Shown here: piece by piece, positions 45,706 to 55,227 of the stretch
Layout: each line of letters opens with the position of its first letter
Numbering within the stretch: position 1 is the stretch's first letter
From: Staphylococcus simiae
GTDB taxonomy: Bacteria > Bacillota > Bacilli > Staphylococcales > Staphylococcaceae
Assembly (NCBI RefSeq): GCF_017357005.1
Contig: NZ_CP071589.1
Span: 620,001 to 684,000 of the forward strand
Direction: 5' to 3'
Length of the DNA stretch: 64,000 nt
Translations under genes and position numbers: made by a program
The notes under the pieces: generated by a model
Seen by the model: only the letters and a program-made list of their open reading frames with translations
Told to the model about the DNA's origin: nothing
Database searches by the model: none

Positions 45706-47262
45706 ATGGATAAGAGAGATGAAAAAAATACTAAAGTTCAAAATAGAAAGCAAGGAACTAACAAAAAGACATATAAACCTTTATGGATAGTAGTTAGCTT
45801 TGTCGTTCTCATTACAATATTAATCATACCAACACCTGCAAGTTTACCGATTATGGCTAAAGCAGCATTAGCAATTCTAGCATTTGCAGTTATTATGTGG
45901 GTTACTGAAGCGGTTTCCTATCCTATTTCTGCGACATTGATTTTAGGTCTGATGATTTTGTTACTAGGATTCAGTCCGGTTCAGAACTTAGCTGAAAAAT
46001 TAGGTAATCCAAAAGCAGGAGATGCTATTTTAAAAGGTAATGACATATTAGGAACGACTAATGCATTAGCACAAGCTTTTAGTGGCTTTTCTTCATCAGC
46101 TGTTGCACTCGTTGCAGCTGCATTATTTTTAGCAGCTGCCATGCAAGAAACTAATTTGCATAAACGATTAGCCTTACTAGTTTTATCAGTAGTTGGAAAC
46201 AAGACGCGTAATATTGTTATAGGTGCTATATTGGTATCTATTGTGTTAGCCTTTTTTGTACCTTCAGCAACAGCAAGAGCAGGTGCAGTTGTACCTATAT
46301 TATTAGGAATGATTGCAGCATTTAAAGTTTCAAAAGATAGTAAACTTGCTTCATTATTAATTATCACGGCAGTTCAGGCAGTATCAATTTGGAATATCGG
46401 TATTAAAACAGCGGCAGCACAAAACTTAGTAGCAACAAATTTTATTAATCAGCAATTAGGTTTTGATGTCTCATGGGGAGAATGGTTTTTATATGCTGCA
46501 CCATGGTCAGTCTTGATGTCAGTAGCACTCTATTTCATTATGATTAAAGTCATGCCACCAGAATTAGATGAGATCAAAGGTGGAAAACAATTAATTAAAG
46601 ATGAATTAGCAGCATTGGGACCAGTAAGTCCTAGAGAATGGCGTTTAATCGCTATTTCAATATTATTATTAATTTTTTGGTCTACTGAAAAAGTCCTTCA
46701 TCCAATTGATTCAGCGTCTATTACAATCATTGCTTTAGGCCTCATGTTAATGCCAAAGATAGGAGTGATCACGTGGAAAGGTGTAGAACATAAAATACCA
46801 TGGGGCACAATTATTGTCTTTGGTGTAGGTATATCATTAGGTAATGTTTTATTGAAAACTGGTGCTGCACAGTGGTTAAGTGATCAAACATTTGGTCTCA
46901 TGGGCTTAAAATCCATGCCACTTATTGCTACCATTGCCCTTATTACTATTTTTAATATCTTAATTCATTTAGGGTTTGCAAGTGCCACTAGTTTATCTTC
47001 TGCCCTTATTCCAGTTTTTATCTCATTAACATCGACACTAAACTTAGGAGACCAAGCAATTGGTTTCGTCTTAATTCAACAATTTGTTATTAGCTTTGGT
47101 TTCTTATTACCAGTAAGTGCGCCACAAAATATGCTAGCTTATGGCACAGATACATTTACTGTTAAGGATTTTTTAAAAACAGGAATACCATTAACGGTTG
47201 TAGGGTATATATTAATCATTATCTTTAGTTTGACTTATTGGCAATGGTTAGGATTAATTTAG
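45706..47262 (+). CDS. DASS (SLC13) family anion/dicarboxylate symporter
   Basis: 518 aa with 11-12 TM helices after a charged 25-residue N-terminus. FFVPSATARAGAVVPILLGM in the first half and HLGFASATSLSSALIPVFISL in the second are the two SNT-like motifs of the DASS fold that hold sodium and substrate carboxylates. It probably imports dicarboxylates, or sulfate, with sodium. AAAGGGGAG precedes the ATG. Monocistronic. Confidence 0.87.
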   Translation: MDKRDEKNTKVQNRKQGTNKKTYKPLWIVVSFVVLITILIIPTPASLPIMAKAALAILAFAVIMWVTEAVSYPISATLILGLMILLLGFSPVQNLAEKLGNPKAGDAILKGNDILGTTNALAQAFSGFSSSAVALVAAALFLAAAMQETNLHKRLALLVLSVVGNKTRNIVIGAILVSIVLAFFVPSATARAGAVVPILLGMIAAFKVSKDSKLASLLIITAVQAVSIWNIGIKTAAAQNLVATNFINQQLGFDVSWGEWFLYAAPWSVLMSVALYFIMIKVMPPELDEIKGGKQLIKDELAALGPVSPREWRLIAISILLLIFWSTEKVLHPIDSASITIIALGLMLMPKIGVITWKGVEHKIPWGTIIVFGVGISLGNVLLKTGAAQWLSDQTFGLMGLKSMPLIATIALITIFNILIHLGFASATSLSSALIPVFISLTSTLNLGDQAIGFVLIQQFVISFGFLLPVSAPQNMLAYGTDTFTVKDFLKTGIPLTVVGYILIIIFSLTYWQWLGLI

Positions 47263-47377
47263 TAGTTAATTTTTGATAATTATAGTTAATGGTACTGTAT
47301 AACGCTAAGTTTATCGTAAATAGTTTTTAGTCAACGTCATCTAATAAAATGAAATTTTAAGAATGGTGGTTAAAAAT

Positions 47378-48751
47378 TTGGCAGTTGGCGTGATATTAAA
47401 TAGAATGTTTAGAACCAAAGATAATCCGCTTTTTGAATATATATTTCAACAACAAGAAGATATTAATGAATGTTATTTTATTATACCTACAGAAGATTTA
47501 TCAGATGCTTCAACGTTAAAAAAGCAATTTTATTTTGGGACATTACAACGATTTTATGATGATTTAACAAAATTAAAGTTGAGTCCTTTTGTGATGGAAT
47601 ATGATGATGTTATAACATTTTGTCAGCAACATCAGATTACAGAAGTCGTTATTGCTGGTGATATTATGTCCTATCATCATGAAACCTATGACATCCTACA
47701 TCAGCGACATAAGTACCAACAAGCACAGATTAAAGTAACTTTAATTAAAGGTCATCATTATTTCAAACCAAGTAGAACTAAAAATAAACAACATAATTAT
47801 TATCAAGTGTTTACAAGTTTTTATAAACAATGGAGACCTTTTTTAAGGATACAAAACTTATATCATTATGATTTAAAAGAGTTGCAATCTATAGTTATTT
47901 CAGCTACTGGAGACTATAGCTCAATATATAAAAATGAAGGTACCACACAGCAACATGAACAAGATAAATGGCAACAATTTCTGAAAAATAATATTAACAG
48001 TTATACGAGCGGTCGCGATTATTTGCCACAACTTCAAACGAGCCAATTAAGTATCGCATTAGCATACGGAGTGTTAGATATTAACGAAATATTTAACGAT
48101 TTATTACAGATGTATGATAATAGTGAAGAAAATTTTGAAGCTTTTATCAGAGAATTAATGTTTAGAGAGTTTTATTATATTTTAATGACTGCTTACCCTG
48201 AAACATCTAATCAAGCTTTTAAAGAAAAATATCGACAAATTGAATGGTCTGATAATCAATTACATTTTGACAAATGGCGTCAAGGACAAACAGGCTTTCC
48301 AATTATTGATGCTGCAATGGCAGAGTTAAGACAAACTGGATTTATGCATAATCGGATGAGAATGGTGGTGTCTCAATTTTTAACTAAAGATTTATTTATA
48401 GATTGGACACTCGGTGAAGATGAGTTTCGTAAATACTTAATAGATTATGATGCTGCATCTAATATTCATGGATGGCAGTGGTCGGCATCAACAGGAACAG
48501 ATGCTGTGCCATATTTTAGGATGTTTAGTCCTATTAGGCAAAGTGAACGTTTTGATAAACATGCATATTACATTAAACAATATTTGCCACAATTAACCGC
48601 TATTGATGCTAAGTATTTACATGATACTCATAAATATTATCAAAATATTAGTAAACAAGGTGTTACGATAGGAGTAGACTATCCAGAGCAAATTGTAAAT
48701 CACAATGTGCAACGACAATATGTCTTAGAAACGTTTAAACAGCTAAAATAA
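47378..48751 (+). CDS. phrB: Deoxyribodipyrimidine photolyase
   Basis: About 457 aa, the class I CPD photolyase/cryptochrome family. An N-terminal alpha/beta antenna domain and a C-terminal FAD domain with GFPIIDAAMAELRQTGFMHNR, WTLGEDEFRKYLIDYDAASNIHGWQWSASTGTDA and PYFRMFSP, which contain the FAD and Trp-triad residues. It repairs UV-made pyrimidine dimers using blue light. Start TTG 47378 is favoured because GGTGG lies just upstream. An in-frame ATG at 47363 has no site. Confidence 0.9.
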   Translation: MAVGVILNRMFRTKDNPLFEYIFQQQEDINECYFIIPTEDLSDASTLKKQFYFGTLQRFYDDLTKLKLSPFVMEYDDVITFCQQHQITEVVIAGDIMSYHHETYDILHQRHKYQQAQIKVTLIKGHHYFKPSRTKNKQHNYYQVFTSFYKQWRPFLRIQNLYHYDLKELQSIVISATGDYSSIYKNEGTTQQHEQDKWQQFLKNNINSYTSGRDYLPQLQTSQLSIALAYGVLDINEIFNDLLQMYDNSEENFEAFIRELMFREFYYILMTAYPETSNQAFKEKYRQIEWSDNQLHFDKWRQGQTGFPIIDAAMAELRQTGFMHNRMRMVVSQFLTKDLFIDWTLGEDEFRKYLIDYDAASNIHGWQWSASTGTDAVPYFRMFSPIRQSERFDKHAYYIKQYLPQLTAIDAKYLHDTHKYYQNISKQGVTIGVDYPEQIVNHNVQRQYVLETFKQLK

Positions 48752-48845
48752 CTGTATATATGGTTTTGCAATTGCACAAATGATTATACTTGAATGAAAG
48801 CATTAAGTTTTGAGAATTGTATTTTAATATGTAGTATAAAATAAA

Positions 48846-48883
48846 AAAGCACAAAGGCGATTATTAAATCATCTCTGTGCTCT
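48846..48883 (+). terminator. Terminator after phrB
   Basis: AAGCACA...CGA pairs with TCA...TGTGCTCTT with internal mismatches, followed by a T-rich tail. Confidence 0.6.
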
Positions 48884-48931
48884 TTATTTGAGGGCTTATG
48901 ACCAAGATATTTTTAAATAATATTGTGACAG

Positions 48932-49210
48932 TTATTTTAAAATAAATAAACAAAAATAGAGGCTTAAAAATTCACAGAAAGTGATAATATAAATATATTT
49001 TAAGCGTATTTTCATATTTAACGGTAAGTCCCAATTCGGAAAATGTCGTTCATAATAAAATGTTTGTCTAATAAAGACGCCTAGACCGAATGGTAGCAAT
49101 GTTAATAAAATACTATGTTTATAACTATATCCCATAGCATGCCATAAGTGACCGATAATGAGTTGAAAGACTATAGTTAATAATAATAAGACGATTAAAT
49201 TGAATGTCAT
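48932..49210 (-). CDS. Small membrane protein next to DUF1361 gene
   Basis: 92 aa with two to three hydrophobic segments (about 2-20, 32-47, 72-90). Not recognised as a named family. It overlaps the upstream DUF1361 gene by 4 bp on the minus strand, so the two are translated together and probably work together. Confidence 0.68.
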   Translation of the reverse strand: MTFNLIVLLLLTIVFQLIIGHLWHAMGYSYKHSILLTLLPFGLGVFIRQTFYYERHFPNWDLPLNMKIRLKYIYIITFCEFLSLYFCLFILK

Positions 49211-49824
49211 TTTGCTAACCTAACTCCTTTAACTAAAAGTAATAGAGCACTTTGCATGAGCACCATAAACAATACAAAAATAAAGGCTTTAGGGGTTAAT
49301 GCTAGCAACATATCTTGAGAAATTTTTAATGGCTCATTAAAAATGTAAACTGAATGAAGACGTAAAAAACGACCAATATATATTCCAAAACCATTTAAAA
49401 ACATTAATATCAAAACATTAAGTCGATTAAACCATAATTTTGATGTTAAAGTTAAAATCTCAACATAAATTAATATCATAATATATATCGCTAAAAAGAC
49501 ACCTAACAATAGATATGTAAAATATGTCCATTCTAAAATATTGAGACCAGCATAAAAATTAAAATGGAACTGATTTAAATGTATTAAATCTGTCACCATA
49601 TAAAATGTATTAGGCAAAATCAATACAAATATAGCACAAAAAATAATATATAATGGCCATTCATATTTTTTAGTTGGTTTGAAAAGTTTGAGTAGCAAAC
49701 TTAATTCAAAAGGAATATAGGCTAGGAATAAATTTAACGTCATAAAATTAAATACTGTATTTTCAAAAAGAGAAATACTAAAGAGTATTAAGAAATATAT
49801 TCTAGCTATGTATCGAGGTTGCAT
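49207..49824 (-). CDS. DUF1361 family membrane protein
   Basis: About 205 aa, six TM helices. ILPNTFYMVTDLIHLNQF (the P-N-x-x-Y-x-x-T-D-x-x-H-L signature) identifies DUF1361. Function unknown. The open frame begins at TTG 49848, but ATG 49824 (MQPRYIARIYF) has a weak AAAGTAG ahead of it and is the likelier start. It leads a two-gene operon. Confidence 0.75.
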   Translation of the reverse strand: MQPRYIARIYFLILFSISLFENTVFNFMTLNLFLAYIPFELSLLLKLFKPTKKYEWPLYIIFCAIFVLILPNTFYMVTDLIHLNQFHFNFYAGLNILEWTYFTYLLLGVFLAIYIMILIYVEILTLTSKLWFNRLNVLILMFLNGFGIYIGRFLRLHSVYIFNEPLKISQDMLLALTPKAFIFVLFMVLMQSALLLLVKGVRLAK

Positions 49825-49908
49825 GTGAATAACACTACTTTCTATCAATTGTGTTAAGCAATTACAATATAAATGACAATAATCTAGTTAACAAAGCATG
49901 TCATAACA

Positions 49909-49957
49909 TTATAAAATGCTTAACAAACCATGTTATCTGAATGGATTTGTTAAGCAT
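49909..49957 (-). terminator. Terminator of the PPC-domain gene
   Basis: On the minus strand ATGCTTAACAAA pairs perfectly with TTTGTTAAGCAT around a small inner stem, followed by TTTATAA. Confidence 0.8.
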
Positions 49958-49998
49958 ATATAATAACTTGTCTTAATAAGGTAATCAACTAAAATAAA

Positions 49999-50424
49999 TT
50001 ACGACTTTGGACTGAGTAAATTCAAACCGATATGATCATTAAATTCACGATTGATATCCATATCAGTTAATGTAATGACAATTTCAGCAGTAGCCGATAC
50101 GATTGCTTTAGCAAGGTGGCCGCTATAAGTTTGATATTGAGCATCACCAAATGTAGCATGTAAATGCGCAAAAGCTTTATCATCAATTCGTGAAATGTTA
50201 CCTAATAAGCTTGTTAATTCTAATGGTTGATGAATATGTTTTTCTTCATATTGTTGTGTTGTTAAATTATAGAAATTTAATGTGACATCGTCACAAGCAC
50301 CAATACCGCTAACAGTTCCAAATTTTTTGTTATGGTCTTCGGCAATGTTAGTGACAGCTGAAACGATATCTTCGCCTTGCTCTAAAACTAATAAAATAAC
50401 ATTTTGAGACACTTGTGTTTTCAT
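49999..50424 (-). CDS. PPC/DUF296 domain protein
   Basis: 141 aa, a single PPC (plants and prokaryotes conserved, DUF296) domain. Landmarks are GTVSGIGACDDVTLNFYN and HLHATFGDAQYQTYSGHL, with the His residues that cluster in a trimeric metal-binding pocket in homologues. Its role in bacteria is not known. AGGAGG precedes the ATG. It lies divergent from norA with a 187-bp shared region, as in other staphylococci. Confidence 0.85.
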   Translation of the reverse strand: MKTQVSQNVILLVLEQGEDIVSAVTNIAEDHNKKFGTVSGIGACDDVTLNFYNLTTQQYEEKHIHQPLELTSLLGNISRIDDKAFAHLHATFGDAQYQTYSGHLAKAIVSATAEIVITLTDMDINREFNDHIGLNLLSPKS

Positions 50425-50611
50425 GAAAATACCTCCTAAAAAGATAATATGTTATCTTAATTATACATATAAAGTTACGAATAGATAATAAAGTTGAATT
50501 TATTATTGTCAAAAAGAGTTAAGTTATAATACAATATAGAAACTTTTAGTAATATAAAAATAATAATAATATATCATCGAGATAGAAGTGATTAACAAAA
50601 GAGGTGGGCAA

Positions 50612-51781
50612 ATGAATAAGCAACTATTCACATTATATTTTAATATTTTTCTTATCTTTTTAGGTATTGGCTTAGTTGTCCCAGTATTACCAGTATATCT
50701 TGAGGATTTAGGATTAAAAGGTAGCGATTTAGGTCTGCTTGTAGCAGCGTTTGCCTTATCGCAAATGATTATTTCGCCTTTTGGAGGTACTCTCGCAGAT
50801 AAATTAGGAAAAAAATTAATTATATGCTTAGGATTAGTATGTTTTTCAGCATCAGAGTTTATGTTTGCTGTCGGACATAGTTTTTCAATCCTTATACTAT
50901 CAAGAATTATTGGTGGCATGAGTGCAGGAATGGTCATGCCTGGTGTAACAGGATTAATTGCAGATATATCTCCAGCAGATAAAAAGGCTAAAAATTTTGG
51001 TTATATGTCAGCAATTATTAATTCAGGATTTATCTTAGGACCAGGCATCGGTGGATTCATGGCAGAGGTCTCTCATCGCTTGCCTTTCTATTTCGCAGGA
51101 GCATTAGGCGTAATTGCATTTATCATGTCAGTAATCTTAATTACAAATCCTAAAAAAGCTACAACAACAGGATTTCAACGTATTGAACCACAGTTGTTAA
51201 CTAAAATAAATTGGAAAGTGTTCATTACACCTGTTATTTTAACTTTAGTATTGGCTTTTGGCTTATCGGCATTTGAGACACTATTTTCACTTTATACTTC
51301 ATATAAAGCTGATTATTCACCTAAAGATATATCTATTGCCATTACAGGTGGTGGTGTATTTGGTGCATTATTCCAAATTTACTTCTTTGATAAGTTTATG
51401 AAATATTTATCAGAATTAAACTTTATTGCCTGGTCATTATTATATTCAGCCATTGTACTTGGTTTATTAGTTATCGCTCATAGTTATTGGTCAATTATGA
51501 TAATTAGTTTTATTGTCTTTATTGGTTTCGATATGATTAGACCAGCCATTACGAACTATTTTTCTAATATAGCAGGTGATCGACAAGGTTTCGCTGGAGG
51601 ATTAAACTCGACGTTTACCAGTATGGGAAACTTCATTGGGCCTCTGATTGCTGGTGCCTTATTTGATGTTCATATAGAAGCACCATTATATATGGCTATC
51701 GGTGTATCATTAGCGGGTATTGTTATTGTATTAATAGAAAAAAGACATCGTATGAGCATGAAAAAACAACAAAATAATTAA
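50612..51781 (+). CDS. norA: Multidrug efflux MFS transporter NorA
   Basis: 389 aa, the NorA length, 12 TM helices. Motif A GGTLADKLGKK lies in loop 2-3, and the antiporter motif C GFILGPGIGGFMAE in TM5. The N-terminus MNKQLFTLYFNIFLIFLGIG resembles NorA closely. It exports fluoroquinolones, dyes and quaternary ammonium compounds using proton motive force. Start ATG 50612 follows AGAGGTGGG. The open frame upstream lacks a site. MgrA, encoded at 42.5 kb, is a known regulator of norA in S. aureus. Confidence 0.92.
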   Translation: MNKQLFTLYFNIFLIFLGIGLVVPVLPVYLEDLGLKGSDLGLLVAAFALSQMIISPFGGTLADKLGKKLIICLGLVCFSASEFMFAVGHSFSILILSRIIGGMSAGMVMPGVTGLIADISPADKKAKNFGYMSAIINSGFILGPGIGGFMAEVSHRLPFYFAGALGVIAFIMSVILITNPKKATTTGFQRIEPQLLTKINWKVFITPVILTLVLAFGLSAFETLFSLYTSYKADYSPKDISIAITGGGVFGALFQIYFFDKFMKYLSELNFIAWSLLYSAIVLGLLVIAHSYWSIMIISFIVFIGFDMIRPAITNYFSNIAGDRQGFAGGLNSTFTSMGNFIGPLIAGALFDVHIEAPLYMAIGVSLAGIVIVLIEKRHRMSMKKQQNN

Positions 51782-51845
51782 TAATATAGAGGTTATATAA
51801 AAAAGAAGTAGTTATATTAAAATGAATATATTTAAAGTTAATTAC

Positions 51846-51950
51846 TTATCAGTCATGTTTGTGATGTAACATATTAAAAAAAATAAATTTCAAACAGTTA
51901 TAGTCAGTCATAGCGAGGGGACGAAATAATTTATTTCTGTTCTCTCTCTT
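51846..51950. repeat. Degenerate repeat family 2, copy E, with terminator hairpin
   Basis: CAGTTATAGTCAGTCATAGCGAGG and the following GGGACGAAATA...TATTTCTGTTCTCTC hairpin (51915-51950) resemble the end of copy D. It lies 65 bp after norA and probably ends its transcript. The remainder of the gap to 52126 is AT-rich. Confidence 0.5.
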
Positions 51951-52125
51951 TGTATTCAACAGTAAATTTTAATCAAGACAATTAAGACAAGTTGATAAAA
52001 TTTTGTAACAAATAAATATAATTAGTAATAATAACATTACAAATATTACATTCATTTTAAATTGTAATCCACATATCTTTTTAATAGTAAAACTATGTTA
52101 AGATAGAGAAAATTAATTAAGAAAT

Positions 52126-52584
52126 GTGGGTAAGGGGATGACTTTTAAAAATATTTTTTTAAGTATAGTAGCAGTGCTATTAACGATATGTTTAATTATG
52201 TTACTTTTTCTAGCAACTAACCAAGATGCCTTAGCAAAAGTACATCAAACAATTAATACATTTTCAAAATTTAATGCGTTATCCCATTCAACTGGGAAAG
52301 AAAATTTTAATTTATTCGACATGAAAACTGCTAAAGCTTCAGAAATTGATAAAACTAATAAACAACATAATAAAGTGGATATAATGGATAATAATAAAGA
52401 ATTCGCAGAGCAAGAATGCCATGTTATTGCGACGAATTATGTGAAGAGGCATGTTAATGATACATTTTATTTGAAGGATGTTAAATATACTGACAAGGCA
52501 TCTAATTATATCTATTCAAATGGGAATAAAGCAGACAATAAAGCAATTAAAGTAACGCATCAGGGCATATTACAAAGTAAATAG
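52126..52584 (+). CDS. Membrane-anchored or secreted small protein of unknown function
   Basis: 152 aa. A hydrophobic segment (about 10-30) precedes a hydrophilic, Lys/Asn/Asp-rich outside domain. It is not a lipoprotein and has no recognised domain. The start is unsure: GTG 52126 has no clear ribosome binding site, and ATG 52138 directly abuts AAGGGG. It has a 60-nt leader after TATG-rich promoter-like sequence and its own terminator. Confidence 0.65.
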   Translation: MGKGMTFKNIFLSIVAVLLTICLIMLLFLATNQDALAKVHQTINTFSKFNALSHSTGKENFNLFDMKTAKASEIDKTNKQHNKVDIMDNNKEFAEQECHVIATNYVKRHVNDTFYLKDVKYTDKASNYIYSNGNKADNKAIKVTHQGILQSK

Positions 52585-52589
52585 TGTAT

Positions 52590-52628
52590 AAAAAGGTTGA
52601 TAAGTTTAAATTACTTATTGGCCTTTTT
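52590..52628 (+). terminator. Terminator after the 152-aa gene
   Basis: AAAAAGGTTGATAAG and CTTATTGGCCTTTTT pair over 15 positions, three of them G-T. Confidence 0.8.
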
Positions 52629-52710
52629 AGTTCTATCAAGCGAAGTGTTTATTAAATATTGTTAGTAGTGCTAAAATAATGATGACTTAATAACTAGTGG
52701 AGGTGATAAA

Positions 52711-53193
52711 ATGGCGAAGCATAAAAAGACAAATGCAATGCGTATGTTAGATAGAGCCAAAATCAATTATCAAGTTAACACGTTTGAAGTACCTGAACAC
52801 CATATTAGCGGTGAAGAAATTGCTAAACTTGTCAATGCCAATGAAACTGAAGTGTATAAAACACTTGTATTAGAAAATCAAGAACATGACCATTTTGTCT
52901 TTGTAATACCAGTTAATAAAAACTTAGATATGAAAGAAGCGGCTCATGTAGTCAATGAAAAGAAATTACATTTAATGCCATTAGACGATTTAAAAGCTGT
53001 GACAGGATATGTGCGCGGTGGGTGTTCACCAATTGGAATGAAACATTTATTCCCAACTGTATTGGATAAATCGATTGAAAACATAGATAAAGTAAATGTT
53101 AGTGGTGGACAAAGAGGTATGCAAATCATTATAGGTGTTAATGATTTAATTCAAATTACTAATGCGACAGTAGCAAATGTTATTCATGAATAG
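52711..53193 (+). CDS. ybaK: Cys-tRNA(Pro) deacylase (YbaK/EbsC)
   Basis: 160 aa, the standard YbaK size. The conserved Lys lies in EVYKTLVLE and the GYVRGGCSPIGMKH motif in the C-terminal half; both shape the aminoacyl pocket. It hydrolyses cysteine mischarged on tRNA-Pro. GGAGGTGA lies close before the ATG. Separate transcript with a good terminator. Confidence 0.9.
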   Translation: MAKHKKTNAMRMLDRAKINYQVNTFEVPEHHISGEEIAKLVNANETEVYKTLVLENQEHDHFVFVIPVNKNLDMKEAAHVVNEKKLHLMPLDDLKAVTGYVRGGCSPIGMKHLFPTVLDKSIENIDKVNVSGGQRGMQIIIGVNDLIQITNATVANVIHE

Positions 53194-53224
53194 TAGATAT
53201 TTTGTATGTTATTAGATTTAATTG

Positions 53225-53256
53225 GAAAGTGTAGGATGAAAATCTTACACTTTTTT
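53225..53256 (+). terminator. Terminator after ybaK
   Basis: AAAGTGTAGGA and TCTTACACTTT form an 11-bp stem (one G-T) followed by TTTATTTT. Confidence 0.88.
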
Positions 53257-53458
53257 ATTTTGGTTATAAGACAGAAAAATATTGGTATAGTTCGATCAAA
53301 ATGACACTGAATATGATTATAGTTTGCAAATGTACATCATTATAGACTGCAATTGATTAATAGCTGCATATAAAAATAGAAAATATCTATTGATTTATAA
53401 TTGAAATTTAATTTTAAAAGTGCAATTGTTATTTGATCATTGTAAAATTACTGTCACA

Positions 53459-53498
53459 TTTTGATTGTTTTTGATAGTTTTTGGTAACTTTTGATTGA
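53459..53498 (+). promoter_or_regulatory. Four phased TTTTGA repeats, putative FruR operator or curved DNA
   Basis: TTTTGA starts at 53459, 53469, 53479 (TTTTGG) and 53489, exactly 10 bp apart, and the last unit overlaps the -35 of the fruR promoter. DeoR-family repressors often bind such direct repeats. T-tracts in helical phase also bend DNA. Which applies is not decidable from sequence. Confidence 0.6.
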
Positions 53499-53523
53499 TT
53501 TGTGAAAGCGTAAACACTATAAT
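53495..53523 (+). promoter_or_regulatory. fruRKA promoter with cre site in the spacer
   Basis: TTGATT (53495-53500), 17-bp spacer, TATAAT (53518-53523). TGAAAGCGTAAACA (53503-53516) matches the cre consensus TGWAANCGNTNWCA with one mismatch and fills the spacer, so CcpA would block RNA polymerase directly. The start codon is 22 bp downstream. Confidence 0.75.
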
Positions 53524-53544
53524 ACAGAGTGAGATGAGGTGATG

Positions 53545-54324
53545 ATGATAATAACTGAAAAAAGACACGACTTAATCCTAGAACAATTAGGTCAAAAAGA
53601 CTTTTTAACGCTACAAGAACTCATTGATAGAACAGGATGTAGTGCTTCTACAATCAGAAGAGATTTATCTAAACTTCAAGAACAAGGTAAATTGCAACGA
53701 GTTCATGGTGGAGCAATGCTAACATCAAATAGAATGGTTGAAGCAAATTTGACAGATAAAATGGCTACTAATTTAGAAGAAAAAGAAAGCATAGCTAAAA
53801 TTGCAGCTCAACAAGTTAAAGACAATGATTGTATTTTTATTGATGCCGGTTCTACAACCTTAGAGATGATTAAACATATCAAAGCAAAAAATGTCATTGC
53901 AGTTACTAATGGCTTAACCCATGTACAGGTTTTATTACAACAAGGTATTAAAACATTAATGTTAGGCGGTCAAATTAAAGACAACACTTTAGCAACAGTT
54001 GGTTCTAGTGCAGTAGAAACGTTACGACGATATCGTTTTGATAAAGCATTTTTAGGAATGAATGGTTTAGATATGAGCTTTGGTTTAACAACACCTGATG
54101 AACAAGAGGCATTAGTGAAACAAACTGCGATTCAATTAGCAAATCAATCATTTATATTAATTGACCATTCAAAGTTTAATAAAGTATTTTTTGCACGTGT
54201 CTCTATTAATGATCAGACAGTAATCATCACTTCAGATAAAGCATTGAACAACAAAGACTCAGCAGAGTTTCTTCATAAATACAGTTTTATAGGAGGTTCA
54301 TATGATCTACACAGTAACGTTTAA
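53545..54324 (+). CDS. fruR: DeoR-family transcriptional repressor FruR
   Basis: About 259 aa. N-terminal HTH (LQELIDRTGCSASTIRRDLSKLQEQGKLQRVHGG) with the DeoR signature, and a C-terminal sugar-phosphate sensor with DAGSTT and GLTHVQVL. As first gene of fruRKA it probably senses fructose 1-phosphate. Four starts lie in tandem (GTG 53539, ATG 53542, 53545); AGGTGA at 53537-53542 favours 53545. It overlaps fruK by 23 bp. Confidence 0.87.
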   Translation: MIITEKRHDLILEQLGQKDFLTLQELIDRTGCSASTIRRDLSKLQEQGKLQRVHGGAMLTSNRMVEANLTDKMATNLEEKESIAKIAAQQVKDNDCIFIDAGSTTLEMIKHIKAKNVIAVTNGLTHVQVLLQQGIKTLMLGGQIKDNTLATVGSSAVETLRRYRFDKAFLGMNGLDMSFGLTTPDEQEALVKQTAIQLANQSFILIDHSKFNKVFFARVSINDQTVIITSDKALNNKDSAEFLHKYSFIGGSYDLHSNV

Positions 54325-55222
54325 TCCTTCTATTGATTACATCATGTTTACTGATGATTTTAAAATTGATGGATTAAACAGAGCGAAACAGACTTATAAA
54401 TTCGCAGGTGGTAAAGGGATTAACGTTTCTCGCGTATTGAAAACTTTAGATGTAGATTCTACTGTTTTAGGTTTTGCTGGTGGTTTTCCTGGGAAATTTA
54501 TTTCTCAAACACTAATTAACAGTAATATTCAAGCACAATTCATTGAAGTGGATGAAGATACTCGTATTAACGTTAAATTAAAAACAGGACAAGAAACAGA
54601 AATTAACGCACCGGGACCTAATGTTACTACAAAACAATTTGAAGATTTACTAAATCAGATTAGCAATACAACTGAAGCGGATGTAGTCATTGTAGCCGGA
54701 AGTGTGCCTTCAAGTATTCCTAGTGATGCATATGCGCAAATTGCAAAAATTACGCAACAAACTGGTGCACAATTGGTAGTTGATGCAGAAAAAGAATTAG
54801 TAGAAACTGTATTGCCATATCAACCATTGTTTATCAAGCCTAATAAAGATGAATTAGAAGTTATGTTTAACACCACAATCACGAGCGATTTTGATGTTGT
54901 TAAATATGGTCGACAAATTTTACAACAGGGTGCAAAATCTGTCATCGTTTCATTAGGTGGAGATGGTGCTATTTATATTGATAGTAAGCAAAGTATCAAA
55001 GCTGTTAATCCAAAAGGTAACGTTATTAATACAGTAGGTTCTGGTGATAGCACTGTAGCAGGAATGGTTGCTGGGTTATCACAAGGTTTATCTATTGAAC
55101 AAGCGTTTCAACAAGCAGTTGCATGTGGAACTGCTACCGCATTTAATGATGACTTAGCCACAAGAGATGATATAGAAAAAATAAAATCTCAAGTTACAAT
55201 TTCTGTACTTGATGGGGAGTGA
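54302..55222 (+). CDS. fruK: 1-Phosphofructokinase
   Basis: 306 aa, PfkB (ribokinase-like) family. The substrate loop FAGGKGINVSRVLKTL lies near 37-52, and the C-terminal catalytic signature NTVGSGDSTVAGMVAG has Asp as base. It phosphorylates fructose 1-phosphate from FruA to fructose 1,6-bisphosphate. The ribosome binding site TAGGAGG and the ATG lie inside the fruR 3' end. The stop is 6 bp before the fruA ATG. Confidence 0.93.
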   Translation: MIYTVTFNPSIDYIMFTDDFKIDGLNRAKQTYKFAGGKGINVSRVLKTLDVDSTVLGFAGGFPGKFISQTLINSNIQAQFIEVDEDTRINVKLKTGQETEINAPGPNVTTKQFEDLLNQISNTTEADVVIVAGSVPSSIPSDAYAQIAKITQQTGAQLVVDAEKELVETVLPYQPLFIKPNKDELEVMFNTTITSDFDVVKYGRQILQQGAKSVIVSLGGDGAIYIDSKQSIKAVNPKGNVINTVGSGDSTVAGMVAGLSQGLSIEQAFQQAVACGTATAFNDDLATRDDIEKIKSQVTISVLDGE

Positions 55223-55227
55223 ACTCA

